The translations under genes and the position numbers were made by a program. From Kitasatospora sp. MAA4 (GTDB taxonomy: Bacteria > Actinomycetota > Actinomycetes > Streptomycetales > Streptomycetaceae), in contig NZ_JARZAI010000005.1 in NCBI RefSeq assembly GCF_029893355.1, positions 1-64,000 of the forward strand: DNA of 64,000 nt, read 5' to 3'. Under the pieces are notes generated by a model. It was not told where the DNA came from. It ran no database searches and worked only from the letters and a program-made list of their open reading frames with translations. Positions 57,498-64,000 of this stretch are shown here, piece by piece (within the stretch, counting starts at the first letter, position 1; every line of letters starts with the position of its first letter).

Positions 57498-57743
57498 TCA
57501 GATCAGGTGGTCGAACTCGCCGGCTCGCGCACCGTCGATGAACGCGCGCAGCTTGGCCCTGCTCGCGATCAGCGGAGCCTGCGACGGGTCGGTGGTGATG
57601 CCGATCGCGATCCGGCCCCCGGCGGTGAGGGCGAGCCCGATCGAGTCGTCGAGGTGGTTGACGTTGGACTTGCTGGACTTGATCCAGGTCAGGCCCGGCA
57701 GTGCAGGAGGGTTGTAGCCGGGGACTGTGACGGCGGTACTCAT
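57498..57743 (-). CDS. DUF397-type small protein
   Basis: 81 aa from ATG 57743 behind CGGAG. It is a DUF397 member with PGLTWIKSSKSNVNHLDDSI and the C-terminal SRAKLRAFIDGARAGEFDHL. DUF397 proteins accompany XRE/DUF5753 regulators in streptomycetes and are thought to modulate them (whiJ-type systems). The partner is probably the regulator encoded at 57936-58784. A fairly large gap (192 bp) separates them. Confidence 0.85.
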   Translation of the reverse strand: MSTAVTVPGYNPPALPGLTWIKSSKSNVNHLDDSIGLALTAGGRIAIGITTDPSQAPLIASRAKLRAFIDGARAGEFDHLI

Positions 57744-57935
57744 GTGAGTCTCCGTTCTGGAGCCGAGCGGCCACGCCAGATGACGGGCCGGAGCCTGCCG
57801 GGGTACACCAGAGGCGCCCCGAAGAGAGCAGCATGGCCGACAACGGTTATACGCATGTGCCAAGTTCTGCCATGACCAGCACGGTACTGAGCGGCGCCTA
57901 CCGGGCTCTACCAACGTGTGCGGACTTGCGCGGGA

Positions 57936-58784
57936 TCACCCGAGAGAGGTAATCGCCGATGTGATCAACGCACGTGCCGAGGCCCCATGGACTGCAAGCT
58001 CAGCAAGCGTCGCGAACGCCTCGGCATACAGCGCGATCTCGTGAGGTTGAGTGATCGTCAACCACGCGGACACGAGTTCCACGTTGACCTGTGCGTCGTC
58101 GAAGATCCAGAAATCCTCTACCGGATGCATGCCAGTCCGGTCAGCGGACTCTGGGATAATTCCAAGGCTGACGCTCGGCAGAGTGCTCACTGCCACAAGA
58201 TGTCCAAGCTGGCCAGCCATCACGTCAGTTCCACCGATCAGCTTTCGAAGCGCGGACTCCTCGATCAGCGCAGCGAAGCGTCGGGAACCCTCGTAGAGCA
58301 CCCGCTGCCGCCTGACGCGAACCGCAACAGCTTCTTCTACGTCCTCCGACAGCCTCCGTCGACGTGCCGTGCCCAGCAGAACCGCTCTCGTATACGCAGC
58401 AGTCTGGAAGGGGCCGGGAACCAGCCAAGAGGAGTACGAACGAAACCACCGCGTACGCTCGAACAACGGGGTGGCCGACTCCTGTGCACGCTTCAGACCA
58501 GCTCGCTCGAGTCGCCGCCACTCGACGTACGTCCCCTCGATTCCGCGGGCGGTGGCGATGAGGTCCGCGACCTGTTCCTCAGCTCCGCAGAACACTGTCC
58601 ACAAACGGATGTCGGCGTCTGAGGGCGGCGTGCGGCCGTGCTCAATCCTTGAGCACTTCGACTCGTGCCAGCCCGCAAGAGCGGCCAACGCCCGCGCGGT
58701 GAGTCCGGAGTCCTTCCGAATCTCGCGCAGACGCTGGCCGAGGTCCCGCCGGGCCTGCTGAACTGTGGAGTACTGCGCAGCCAT
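57936..58784 (-). CDS. XRE-family regulator with DUF5753 domain (WhiJ-like)
   Basis: 282 aa from ATG 58784. The N-terminal HTH has LGQRLREIRKDSGLTARALA and AGWHESKCSRIEHGRTPPSD. The C-terminal DUF5753 has RWFRSYSSWLVPGPFQTAAY, RRRQRVLYEG-like RVRRQRVLYEGSRRFAALIE and TLPSVSLGIIPESADRT. It regulates development or secondary metabolism in known relatives. It is 5 bp downstream of the DUF6879 gene in the same operon. Confidence 0.92.
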   Translation of the reverse strand: MAAQYSTVQQARRDLGQRLREIRKDSGLTARALAALAGWHESKCSRIEHGRTPPSDADIRLWTVFCGAEEQVADLIATARGIEGTYVEWRRLERAGLKRAQESATPLFERTRWFRSYSSWLVPGPFQTAAYTRAVLLGTARRRRLSEDVEEAVAVRVRRQRVLYEGSRRFAALIEESALRKLIGGTDVMAGQLGHLVAVSTLPSVSLGIIPESADRTGMHPVEDFWIFDDAQVNVELVSAWLTITQPHEIALYAEAFATLAELAVHGASARALITSAITSLG

Positions 58785-58789
58785 GAACG

Positions 58790-59305
58790 TCAGACCGGCC
58801 TGTACTCCTCGTGCGGTACCGCCCGACCCCAGACCGCCTCGAAGGCAGTCGAGCAGAGCTGGACGACAGCCTTGTCATCCGTCAGTTCCGGCGCCGTCGG
58901 CTCGCCGCTTCCGTCGAAGTGGTTGACGAGGAGCAGACGGTCATCGAACAGCCAGAAGTCGTTTCCAGGAAGCGCCAGATCGGTTGCCCGACGCCGAGAC
59001 AGCCAACGGACATCCTCGCCTGCAGCGATGTTCAGACCGCTGGTGATCTCGTGCTCGAAGCGAACGTAGTCACTGATCGGCTCAGAGACGATCCGAGCCC
59101 GACGGAACACGACCCCACGGCTGATGGCCTCCGCCAGCAGTCCGGGCCACTCGGGAAAACGGACATCGGGATCGATGTGGCGACCAGCAGCCCAGTCGAC
59201 GAACGCGGGGTCAGAGCGCATGTACCCGTCCCGCATCTCAAGGTGAACAGCCGACTGCGAACAATGCCGCAGCAGATCGTCAAACCTGTTCGGGTCCAGC
59301 GTCAC
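58790..59305 (-). CDS. DUF6879 family protein
   Basis: 171 aa from GTG 59305 behind CGGAGGT. It shows DUF6879 features: HLEMRDGYMRSDPAFVDWAA, ISRGVVFRRARIVSEPISDY, VRFEHEITSGLNIAAGEDVR and NDFWLFDDRLLLVNHFDGSG. It usually lies beside WhiJ-like regulators in streptomycetes and may act in the same circuit; the function is unknown. Its start overlaps the preceding small gene by 26 bp. Confidence 0.85.
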   Translation of the reverse strand: MTLDPNRFDDLLRHCSQSAVHLEMRDGYMRSDPAFVDWAAGRHIDPDVRFPEWPGLLAEAISRGVVFRRARIVSEPISDYVRFEHEITSGLNIAAGEDVRWLSRRRATDLALPGNDFWLFDDRLLLVNHFDGSGEPTAPELTDDKAVVQLCSTAFEAVWGRAVPHEEYRPV

Positions 59306-59510
59306 TGCTCACCTCCGGGAAGAACTGCATCATGCGCTTCGGCCACTCGACCACGGTCTCGTGGTCCGGGATGTCCAGCTCGGCGAGACGCTGGGGATCC
59401 GTGACTTTCCAAGACTGCACCAGGTAAGTGTCGGTCTCATCGTCGTAGTAGAGCGTCGGCGAGTTGTTGACCGGCGACTCCGGGTCCTTGCCCAGCTTGT
59501 GCAGCGCCAT
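59280..59510 (-). CDS. Small conserved hypothetical of the WhiJ-like cluster
   Basis: 76 aa from ATG 59510 with CGGAGGT upstream. It has NSPTLYYDDETDTYLVQSWK and PDHETVVEWPKRMMQFFPEV, a short alpha-beta protein common beside DUF6879/DUF397 genes. It is first gene of the operon with DUF6879 and the XRE regulator. Function unknown. Confidence 0.75.
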   Translation of the reverse strand: MALHKLGKDPESPVNNSPTLYYDDETDTYLVQSWKVTDPQRLAELDIPDHETVVEWPKRMMQFFPEVSSDAGPEQV

Positions 59511-59728
59511 GATGACCTCCGGCTCGACTGTGGACCATCGCTGGACTCATGCTTGCGCAACTCCGCGTCGGATCACCACCGATGTGCGCGAACTTGCACA
59601 GCCCAACAGTGTTCAGGGCCTCGTCCGCCGTGGACTTGTCCAGCAAGCTTCAGCGAGCCGCCCCGCGATCAGCAACCTGAGTGAACGGGGGCGGGGAAAG
59701 GGCGGGTACCGCCCCCGGCCGATGTGGG

Positions 59729-59923
59729 CTAGACGAGGAGGTGGTCTGCCCGGCCGGCCTTGATGTCGAGGATGAGAGCGCGGAGGGCATCGATCGAGTC
59801 GGTGAGGGGGTGCTCCTCCAGGCCATTGACGGCGATGTAGCCGTTGCCAGCGGCGTCAGTGCCCAAGCGGAAGCAGTTGCCAGAGTCCTGGCAGTAGGGA
59901 CCTTCCCAAGTGATGTGAGCCAT
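59729..59923 (-). CDS. Small protein, paralogue of the next gene (64 aa)
   Basis: ATG 59923; a longer in-frame extension runs back over the neighbour and is not credible. It reads ITWEGPYCQDSGNCFRLGTD, GYIAVNGLEEHPLTDSID and ILDIKAGRADHLLV. About two-thirds of residues match the paralogue at 59992-60183, so the pair arose by tandem duplication. It resembles DUF397-size partners of XRE regulators without the full DUF397 signature. Confidence 0.78.
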   Translation of the reverse strand: MAHITWEGPYCQDSGNCFRLGTDAAGNGYIAVNGLEEHPLTDSIDALRALILDIKAGRADHLLV

Positions 59924-59991
59924 CAGCACTCCTGAGGACGGCAGAGGGTCAAACCGGGGCAACGGAGATCCGCTGCCCCGGCCGCCACGAA

Positions 59992-60183
59992 CTACAGCAG
60001 ATGGTCCGCCTTGCCCGCCTTGATGTCCAGGATCATCGTGCGCAACGCCTCTGCTGAGTCGGTGAGGTAGTGCTCCTCTTGACCCTTGACGGCGATGTAG
60101 GCGTTGCCTGTCTCGTCGGTACCCAGGCGGAAGCACGAGTTGCCTTCAGCGCAGAAGGGATCTTCCCAAGTGATGGTGGACAT
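59992..60183 (-). CDS. Small protein, paralogue of the previous gene (63 aa)
   Basis: ATG 60183 behind GAGGAG, 11 bp after the regulator gene stop. It reads ITWEDPFCAEGNSCFRLGTD, AYIAVKGQEEHYLTDSAE and ILDIKAGKADHLL. The two conserved Cys of its paralogue are kept. By position it is the regulator's small partner, as DUF397 proteins are elsewhere. Confidence 0.8.
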   Translation of the reverse strand: MSTITWEDPFCAEGNSCFRLGTDETGNAYIAVKGQEEHYLTDSAEALRTMILDIKAGKADHLL

Positions 60184-60194
60184 AGAGCTTCTCC

Positions 60195-61046
60195 TCAAAG
60201 TTGACGGGCGATCTCGCGGATGAAGTCACGGGACCGCTCCGGGCTCAGCGACAGCTCTTCCAACCGATCCAGCTGGGCCCGGTATTTCGAGAGCTGCCCC
60301 TCCGCATCCAGAAATTCGGGACCGTGTGCCCTGTCCACCTGCACAGTATCGAGCTGCGGCACGGGACCCTCGGCATAAAGGACGGTCTGACCTGCGCCGG
60401 GGAAGGCACCGCGCTCGAAGAGGACAACACGCACGGTGATGTTCTCCCGTTCGGACATGCCAAGCAGGTGCTCCAACTGCGCACGGGTGACCTGCCGACC
60501 TCCGAACTGCATCCGCAGGGCAGCCTCGTGCACAACAGCGACATAGCCCGGCAGCGCTTCGCGGGCGATCACCTGTTGACGCTCCGCGCGGTGGGCGAGT
60601 CGAAGCCCGACCTCGTGTTCGGGCAATGCTGGGACGGCGGCACGGAAGAGCGCCAATGCGTGGTCCGAGGTCTGCAACAGGCCAGGAACGTGCACGGTGT
60701 TGGCGGTACGCAGTCGCGTCGCCCGGGCTTCGAGTTCGGCGATGTCGAGCAGACCCTGAGGGAGACTGCCGCGATAGCGCTCCCACCAGCCCTTCTCGCC
60801 CGGCTGTGCCATCTCGACCAGCGCGTCGACGTATGCCTGGTCCGTGCAGTGGCAGTTGTAGGCCAGCGTGCGCAGGCGCTCAGGAGTGATCGGGCGCAGG
60901 CCTGACTCCATGTTGGAGATCTTGCCGCGATCCACACCGAGTAGACCCGCCGCGTACTCGGCGCTCATGCCCGCCGAGGTCCGGATCTTCCGCACCTCAC
61001 TCCCCAAACGCTTCTGACGTTCAGTGAGAGCCGTTCTGGGAGTCAT
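60195..61046 (-). CDS. XRE-family regulator with DUF5753 domain
   Basis: 283 aa from ATG 61046 behind GGAAGGAA. HTH: LGSEVRKIRTSAGMSAEYAA and LLGVDRGKISNMESGLRPIT. DUF5753: YRGSLPQGLLDIAELEARAT, VHVPGLLQTSDHALALFRAA, EAALRMQFGGRQVTRAQLEH and ITVRVVLFERGAFPGAGQTV. It is divergent from an RsbW-like ATPase gene, the classic abaA/whiJ-type arrangement, and is followed by its two small partner genes. A piece of this gene is duplicated at 54.7 kb. Confidence 0.93.
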   Translation of the reverse strand: MTPRTALTERQKRLGSEVRKIRTSAGMSAEYAAGLLGVDRGKISNMESGLRPITPERLRTLAYNCHCTDQAYVDALVEMAQPGEKGWWERYRGSLPQGLLDIAELEARATRLRTANTVHVPGLLQTSDHALALFRAAVPALPEHEVGLRLAHRAERQQVIAREALPGYVAVVHEAALRMQFGGRQVTRAQLEHLLGMSERENITVRVVLFERGAFPGAGQTVLYAEGPVPQLDTVQVDRAHGPEFLDAEGQLSKYRAQLDRLEELSLSPERSRDFIREIARQL

Positions 61047-61274
61047 GCCGTTCCTTCCGTGCGACGTGGGACAAGTCTGCCTCGCCATGACACGAACCCA
61101 CATCACCGGGACAAGTTGGCAGGAACGCGTGGCAAATTTACCCCGCCGCAGGCTACTCTCAGTATGGCAAGGATCACAGAAGGCGATGTCCTGAAGTGCA
61201 CCGCGCGAGCATGCCCACCTGCCCCGGGAGCATCCGCGCCGGCTCAACTACCCCATCCCCGCGAGGAGTCAGCC

Positions 61275-61703
61275 ATGCCTGGAATCCCGCTCCCGTCCAT
61301 CCCCACCATCCCCGCCGTGCCGTCCTACTGGCGGTTCCCTGCCGAGCTGGCCTCCGTGCCGCGGGCCCGGCGGGTCGTCGGGGAGGCGCTTCCCAGGCCG
61401 GCCGATCCGCAAGTCTCCTATGAGCTGCGGCTCCTGACCTCGGAGCTGGTCACCAATGCGGTCCGACACGGTGCCCGCAGCAACGACGAGGAGATGATCG
61501 AACTCGTCTTCTGGACCGCTGACGGGCACTACTGGCTGGCGGTCTCCGATCCTGGATCGGGGCGGCCAGCGGTAGGTTCACCCGACTCCGAGGCTTGCGG
61601 CGGGCGCGGGCTCCTGCTGGTCGAGGCGCTCAGCGATGTCTGGGGTGTCGTTCCGCGACCGACGTGTGGGAAGTCCGTGGTAGCGGGGAAGCGGCTGCCC
61701 TGA
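61275..61703 (+). CDS. RsbW-like ATP-binding protein (HATPase_c_2)
   Basis: 142 aa from ATG 61275 with GCGAGGAG upstream. N box ELRLLTSELVTNAVRHGARS, G1 box LAVSDPGSGRPAVG and G2 region GGRGLLLVEALSDVWGV show a GHKL-type anti-sigma-like ATPase. In streptomycetes such stand-alone ATPases are found divergent from XRE/DUF5753 regulators. A hairpin terminator overlaps its end. Confidence 0.9.
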   Translation: MPGIPLPSIPTIPAVPSYWRFPAELASVPRARRVVGEALPRPADPQVSYELRLLTSELVTNAVRHGARSNDEEMIELVFWTADGHYWLAVSDPGSGRPAVGSPDSEACGGRGLLLVEALSDVWGVVPRPTCGKSVVAGKRLP

Positions 61704-61726
61704 CCGGAGGGGGCAGGGCAGCCGCT
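61690..61726. terminator. Bidirectional terminator between convergent genes
   Basis: A perfect 13-bp inverted repeat (61690-61702 with 61714-61726, 11-base loop) that includes the stop region of the ATPase gene and lies 14 bp from the end of the fadJ-type gene. Confidence 0.8.
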
Positions 61727-61740
61727 CAGTGAATGGCTAG

Positions 61741-63909
61741 TCAGTCCTTGAACGTGCCGCCCTCTGCCGCCACCCGCTCCAGCAGTGCCGGCGGCGTGAA
61801 CCGCTCGCCGTAGGCGGCGGCCAACTCCCGGGCCCGCGCGAGGAATCCGGCGACGCCCCCCTCGTACCCGTTGATGTACTGGAGCACCCCGCCCGTCCAG
61901 GCCGGGAAGCCGATGCCGAGGATCGAGCCGACGTTGGCGTCCGCCACGGACGTCAGCACGCCCTCCTCCAGGCAGCGGACCGAGTCCAGCGCCTCTGCGA
62001 AGAGCATCCGCTCCTTGAGGTCGAGGAAAGGCACCTCCGAAGCGCCGGGACGCGAGAAGTGCTCGCGCAGCCCCGGCCACAGCCGCACGCGCCGCCCGTC
62101 CCCGTCGTACTCGTAGAAGCCCGCGCCGCCGCTGCGCCCCGGGCGGCCGAACTCCTCGACCATCCGGTCCATCACCACATCGGCCGGGTGCTCGACCCAG
62201 GCCTCGCCCGCCTCCTCGGCGGCCCGTCGGGCCTCGCCGCGGATCCGGCGCGGGAGGGTCAGCGTCAGTTCGTCCAGCAGCGAGAGCACCTTCGCGGGGT
62301 AGCCCGCCTGGGCTGCGGCCTGCTCGATGCTGGCCGGCTCGACGCCCTCGCCGACCATCGCGACGCCCTCGTTGATGAACTGGCCGATCACGCGCGAGGT
62401 GAAGAAGCCGCGCGAGTCGTTGACGACGATCGGGGTCTTGCCGATCTGGCGGACCAGGTCGAACGCGCGCGCCACCGCCTCGTCCCCGGTCCGCTCGCCC
62501 TTGATGATCTCCACCAGCGGCATCTTGTCAACCGGCGAGAAGAAGTGCAGCCCGATGAAGTCGGAGGACCGCTCAACTCCCTCCGCCAGCAGGCTGATCG
62601 GCAGCGTGGAGGTGTTGGAGCAGAGCAGCGCGTCGGCCGCCAGCACCCCCTCCACCTCCTGGAAGACCTTGTGCTTGAGCGCGACGTCCTCGAAGACGGC
62701 CTCGATCACCGCGTCGCAGCCCGCCAGATCTGCCGGGTCGGCGCTCGGGGTGATCCGCGCCAGCAGCTCGGAGCGCTGCTCGGCGGTGCTGCGCCCGCGC
62801 GCGACCGCCTTGTCCAACAGCCCGGCGGAGTAGGCCTTTCCGCGCTCGGCGGCGTCCAGACTGACGTCCTTGAGGACGACCTCCATGCCCGCCTTGGCGC
62901 AGGAGTACGCGATGCCCGCGCCCATCATCCCGGCGCCGAGCACCGCGACCCGGCGCACCGTGCGCTTCTCGACCCCCGACGGGCGCCCGGCACCGGAGTT
63001 GACCGCCTGGGTGTCGAAGAAGAGGCCCTGGATCATGTTCTTGGCGGTCTGCCCGCAGACCAGCTCGGTGAAGTAGCGCGCCTCGATGACCATCGCGGTG
63101 TCCACGTCGACCTGGGAGCTCTCGACCGCCGCCGCGAGCACGTTGCGCGGCGCGGGGTAGGGGGCACCGGCCAGCTGCTTGCGCAGGTTGGCGGGGAACG
63201 CGGGCAGGTTGGCGGCCAGCGCCGGGGTGGCCGGGGTCCCGCCGGGGATCTTGTAGCCCTTGACGTCCCAGGGCTGCCGGGCGGTCTCGTTGGCCTCGAT
63301 CCAGGCCTTCGCCTTCTCCAGCAACTCCTCCTGAGTGGAGGCGAGTTCGTGCACCAGGCCGACTTCGAGAGCCGCCGCAGGGCGGTACTGGCGACCGGTC
63401 AGCAGCACCTTCAGCAGCGCGTCCGCCAACCCGAGCATCCGGACGGTGCGGACGACGCCGCCACCGCCGGGCAGCAGGCCCAGCGTCACCTCGGGCAGGC
63501 CGATCTTGCTGCCCGGCGCGGTCAGCGCGATCCGGTGGTGGCAGGCGAGCGCGAGCTCCAGCCCGCCGCCCAGCGCGCTGCCGTTGATCGCCGCGACGAC
63601 CGGCAGGCCGAGCGTCTCCAGGGTGCGCAGTGCGCGCTTGATCCGCAGCGAGGACTCGAAGACCTGCTCGGCCTGGTCGGGTCCGGCCGAGGAGAGCAGG
63701 CGCAGGTCGCCGCCGGCGAAGAAGGTCTTCTTGCCGGAGGTGACGATCACACCCCGCAGACCCTGCGCCTCCGAAAGGCGCGCCACCACGGCGTCGAACG
63801 CCTCGCTGAAGGCCGCGTTCATGGTGTTGACGGACTGCGTGGGGTCGTCCAGGACCAGCGTGACGATGCCGTCCTCGCCCTGCTCCCAGCGGATGATGGT
63901 GTCAGTCAT
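61741..63909 (-). CDS. fadJ: Fatty-acid oxidation multifunctional enzyme (enoyl-CoA hydratase / 3-hydroxyacyl-CoA dehydrogenase)
   Basis: 722 aa from ATG 63909 behind GGAGAA. The N-terminal crotonase domain has KTFFAGGDLRLL, AINGSALGGGLELALACHHR and IGLPEVTLGLLPGGGG (both catalytic Glu visible). The central NAD-binding domain has VAVLGAGMMGAGIAYSCAKA, then SNTSTLPISLLA, IGLHFFSPVDKMPLVEII and NDSRGFFTSRV, followed by the C-terminal dehydrogenase repeat with GIGFPAWTGGVLQYINGY. It hydrates and oxidises acyl-CoA intermediates. The thiolase gene lies just upstream, with a 29-bp gap, so they form a beta-oxidation operon. Confidence 0.95.
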   Translation of the reverse strand: MTDTIIRWEQGEDGIVTLVLDDPTQSVNTMNAAFSEAFDAVVARLSEAQGLRGVIVTSGKKTFFAGGDLRLLSSAGPDQAEQVFESSLRIKRALRTLETLGLPVVAAINGSALGGGLELALACHHRIALTAPGSKIGLPEVTLGLLPGGGGVVRTVRMLGLADALLKVLLTGRQYRPAAALEVGLVHELASTQEELLEKAKAWIEANETARQPWDVKGYKIPGGTPATPALAANLPAFPANLRKQLAGAPYPAPRNVLAAAVESSQVDVDTAMVIEARYFTELVCGQTAKNMIQGLFFDTQAVNSGAGRPSGVEKRTVRRVAVLGAGMMGAGIAYSCAKAGMEVVLKDVSLDAAERGKAYSAGLLDKAVARGRSTAEQRSELLARITPSADPADLAGCDAVIEAVFEDVALKHKVFQEVEGVLAADALLCSNTSTLPISLLAEGVERSSDFIGLHFFSPVDKMPLVEIIKGERTGDEAVARAFDLVRQIGKTPIVVNDSRGFFTSRVIGQFINEGVAMVGEGVEPASIEQAAAQAGYPAKVLSLLDELTLTLPRRIRGEARRAAEEAGEAWVEHPADVVMDRMVEEFGRPGRSGGAGFYEYDGDGRRVRLWPGLREHFSRPGASEVPFLDLKERMLFAEALDSVRCLEEGVLTSVADANVGSILGIGFPAWTGGVLQYINGYEGGVAGFLARARELAAAYGERFTPPALLERVAAEGGTFKD

Positions 63910-63938
63910 GACAGAGTTCTCCAGAGAAGTGGGGAGGA

Positions 63939-64000
63939 TCAGGCGAGGCGCTCGACGACGGTGGCGACGCCCATGCCGCCGCCGACGCACAGGGTGACCA
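63939..64000 (-). CDS. fadA: Acetyl-CoA acyltransferase (thiolase), C-terminal end only
   Basis: Only the last 20 codons are in the window: VTLCVGGGMGVATVVERLA-stop. CVGGGMG is the conserved thiolase C-terminal motif with the catalytic Cys. It lies upstream of the fadJ-type gene on the same strand and should release acetyl-CoA in the same pathway. Confidence 0.88.
   Translation of the reverse strand, partial: VTLCVGGGMGVATVVERLA

Overview
The window is very GC-rich, uses GTG/TTG starts often, packs genes with 4-bp stop/start overlaps (GTGA/ATGA), and carries several apparently leaderless genes. Together with DUF397/DUF5753 regulator clusters, ECF sigma/anti-sigma pairs, a VKOR and ChW-repeat secreted proteins, this points to a streptomycete-type actinomycete (Streptomyces, Kitasatospora or a close relative). 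This is inferred from gene content, not from a marker gene.

Layout. 1-7.8 kb: a truncated secreted repeat protein, a metallophosphoesterase, the first corrin-ring block (cobL, cobM, cbiD, cobK), an SDR, a 27-codon small ORF and a ChW-repeat secreted protein. 8-16 kb: cobIJ, cobH and cobG on the minus strand, a vapBC toxin-antitoxin pair, then a cobalamin riboswitch, a 17-aa leader ORF and cobN on the plus strand. Together these cover most of the aerobic route from precorrin-2 to the cobalt chelation step, with CbiD as the C1-methyltransferase. 16-31 kb: glycosyltransferase, lipoprotein/ECF sigma/anti-sigma operon, a three-gene HerA-like ATPase module, VKOR + DsbA-like disulfide pair, flippase-like membrane protein, disulfide reductase, thioredoxin, a sulfur-type leader peptide ahead of a 2OG-Fe(II) oxygenase, and a MerR regulator. 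32-38 kb: a two-component system divergent from a lipoprotein/adaptor/ABC exporter operon.

39-42.6 kb: a compact putative RiPP locus (37-aa precursor, stem-loop, PqqD-M50 membrane protease, TPR protein). 43-50.6 kb: NarL-type two-component system, a WXG100/amidase/membrane-protein operon, FAD oxidoreductase, and a MerR regulator with two MerR-type promoters. 50.6-54.1 kb is scarred accessory DNA with two decayed transposase genes. 54.1-57.4 kb holds an MBL hydrolase and a second putative RiPP locus of imiditide type (Gly-rich precursor, PIMT-like methyltransferase, JmjC oxygenase, zinc-finger protein). 57.5-61.7 kb is two whiJ/abaA-like regulator clusters. The right edge has fadJ-type and the tail of fadA-type beta-oxidation genes.

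The most interesting parts are the two RiPP loci, the leader peptide in front of the oxygenase, the HerA module, and the coupled leader ORF behind the B12 riboswitch. No tRNA, rRNA or CRISPR array was seen.
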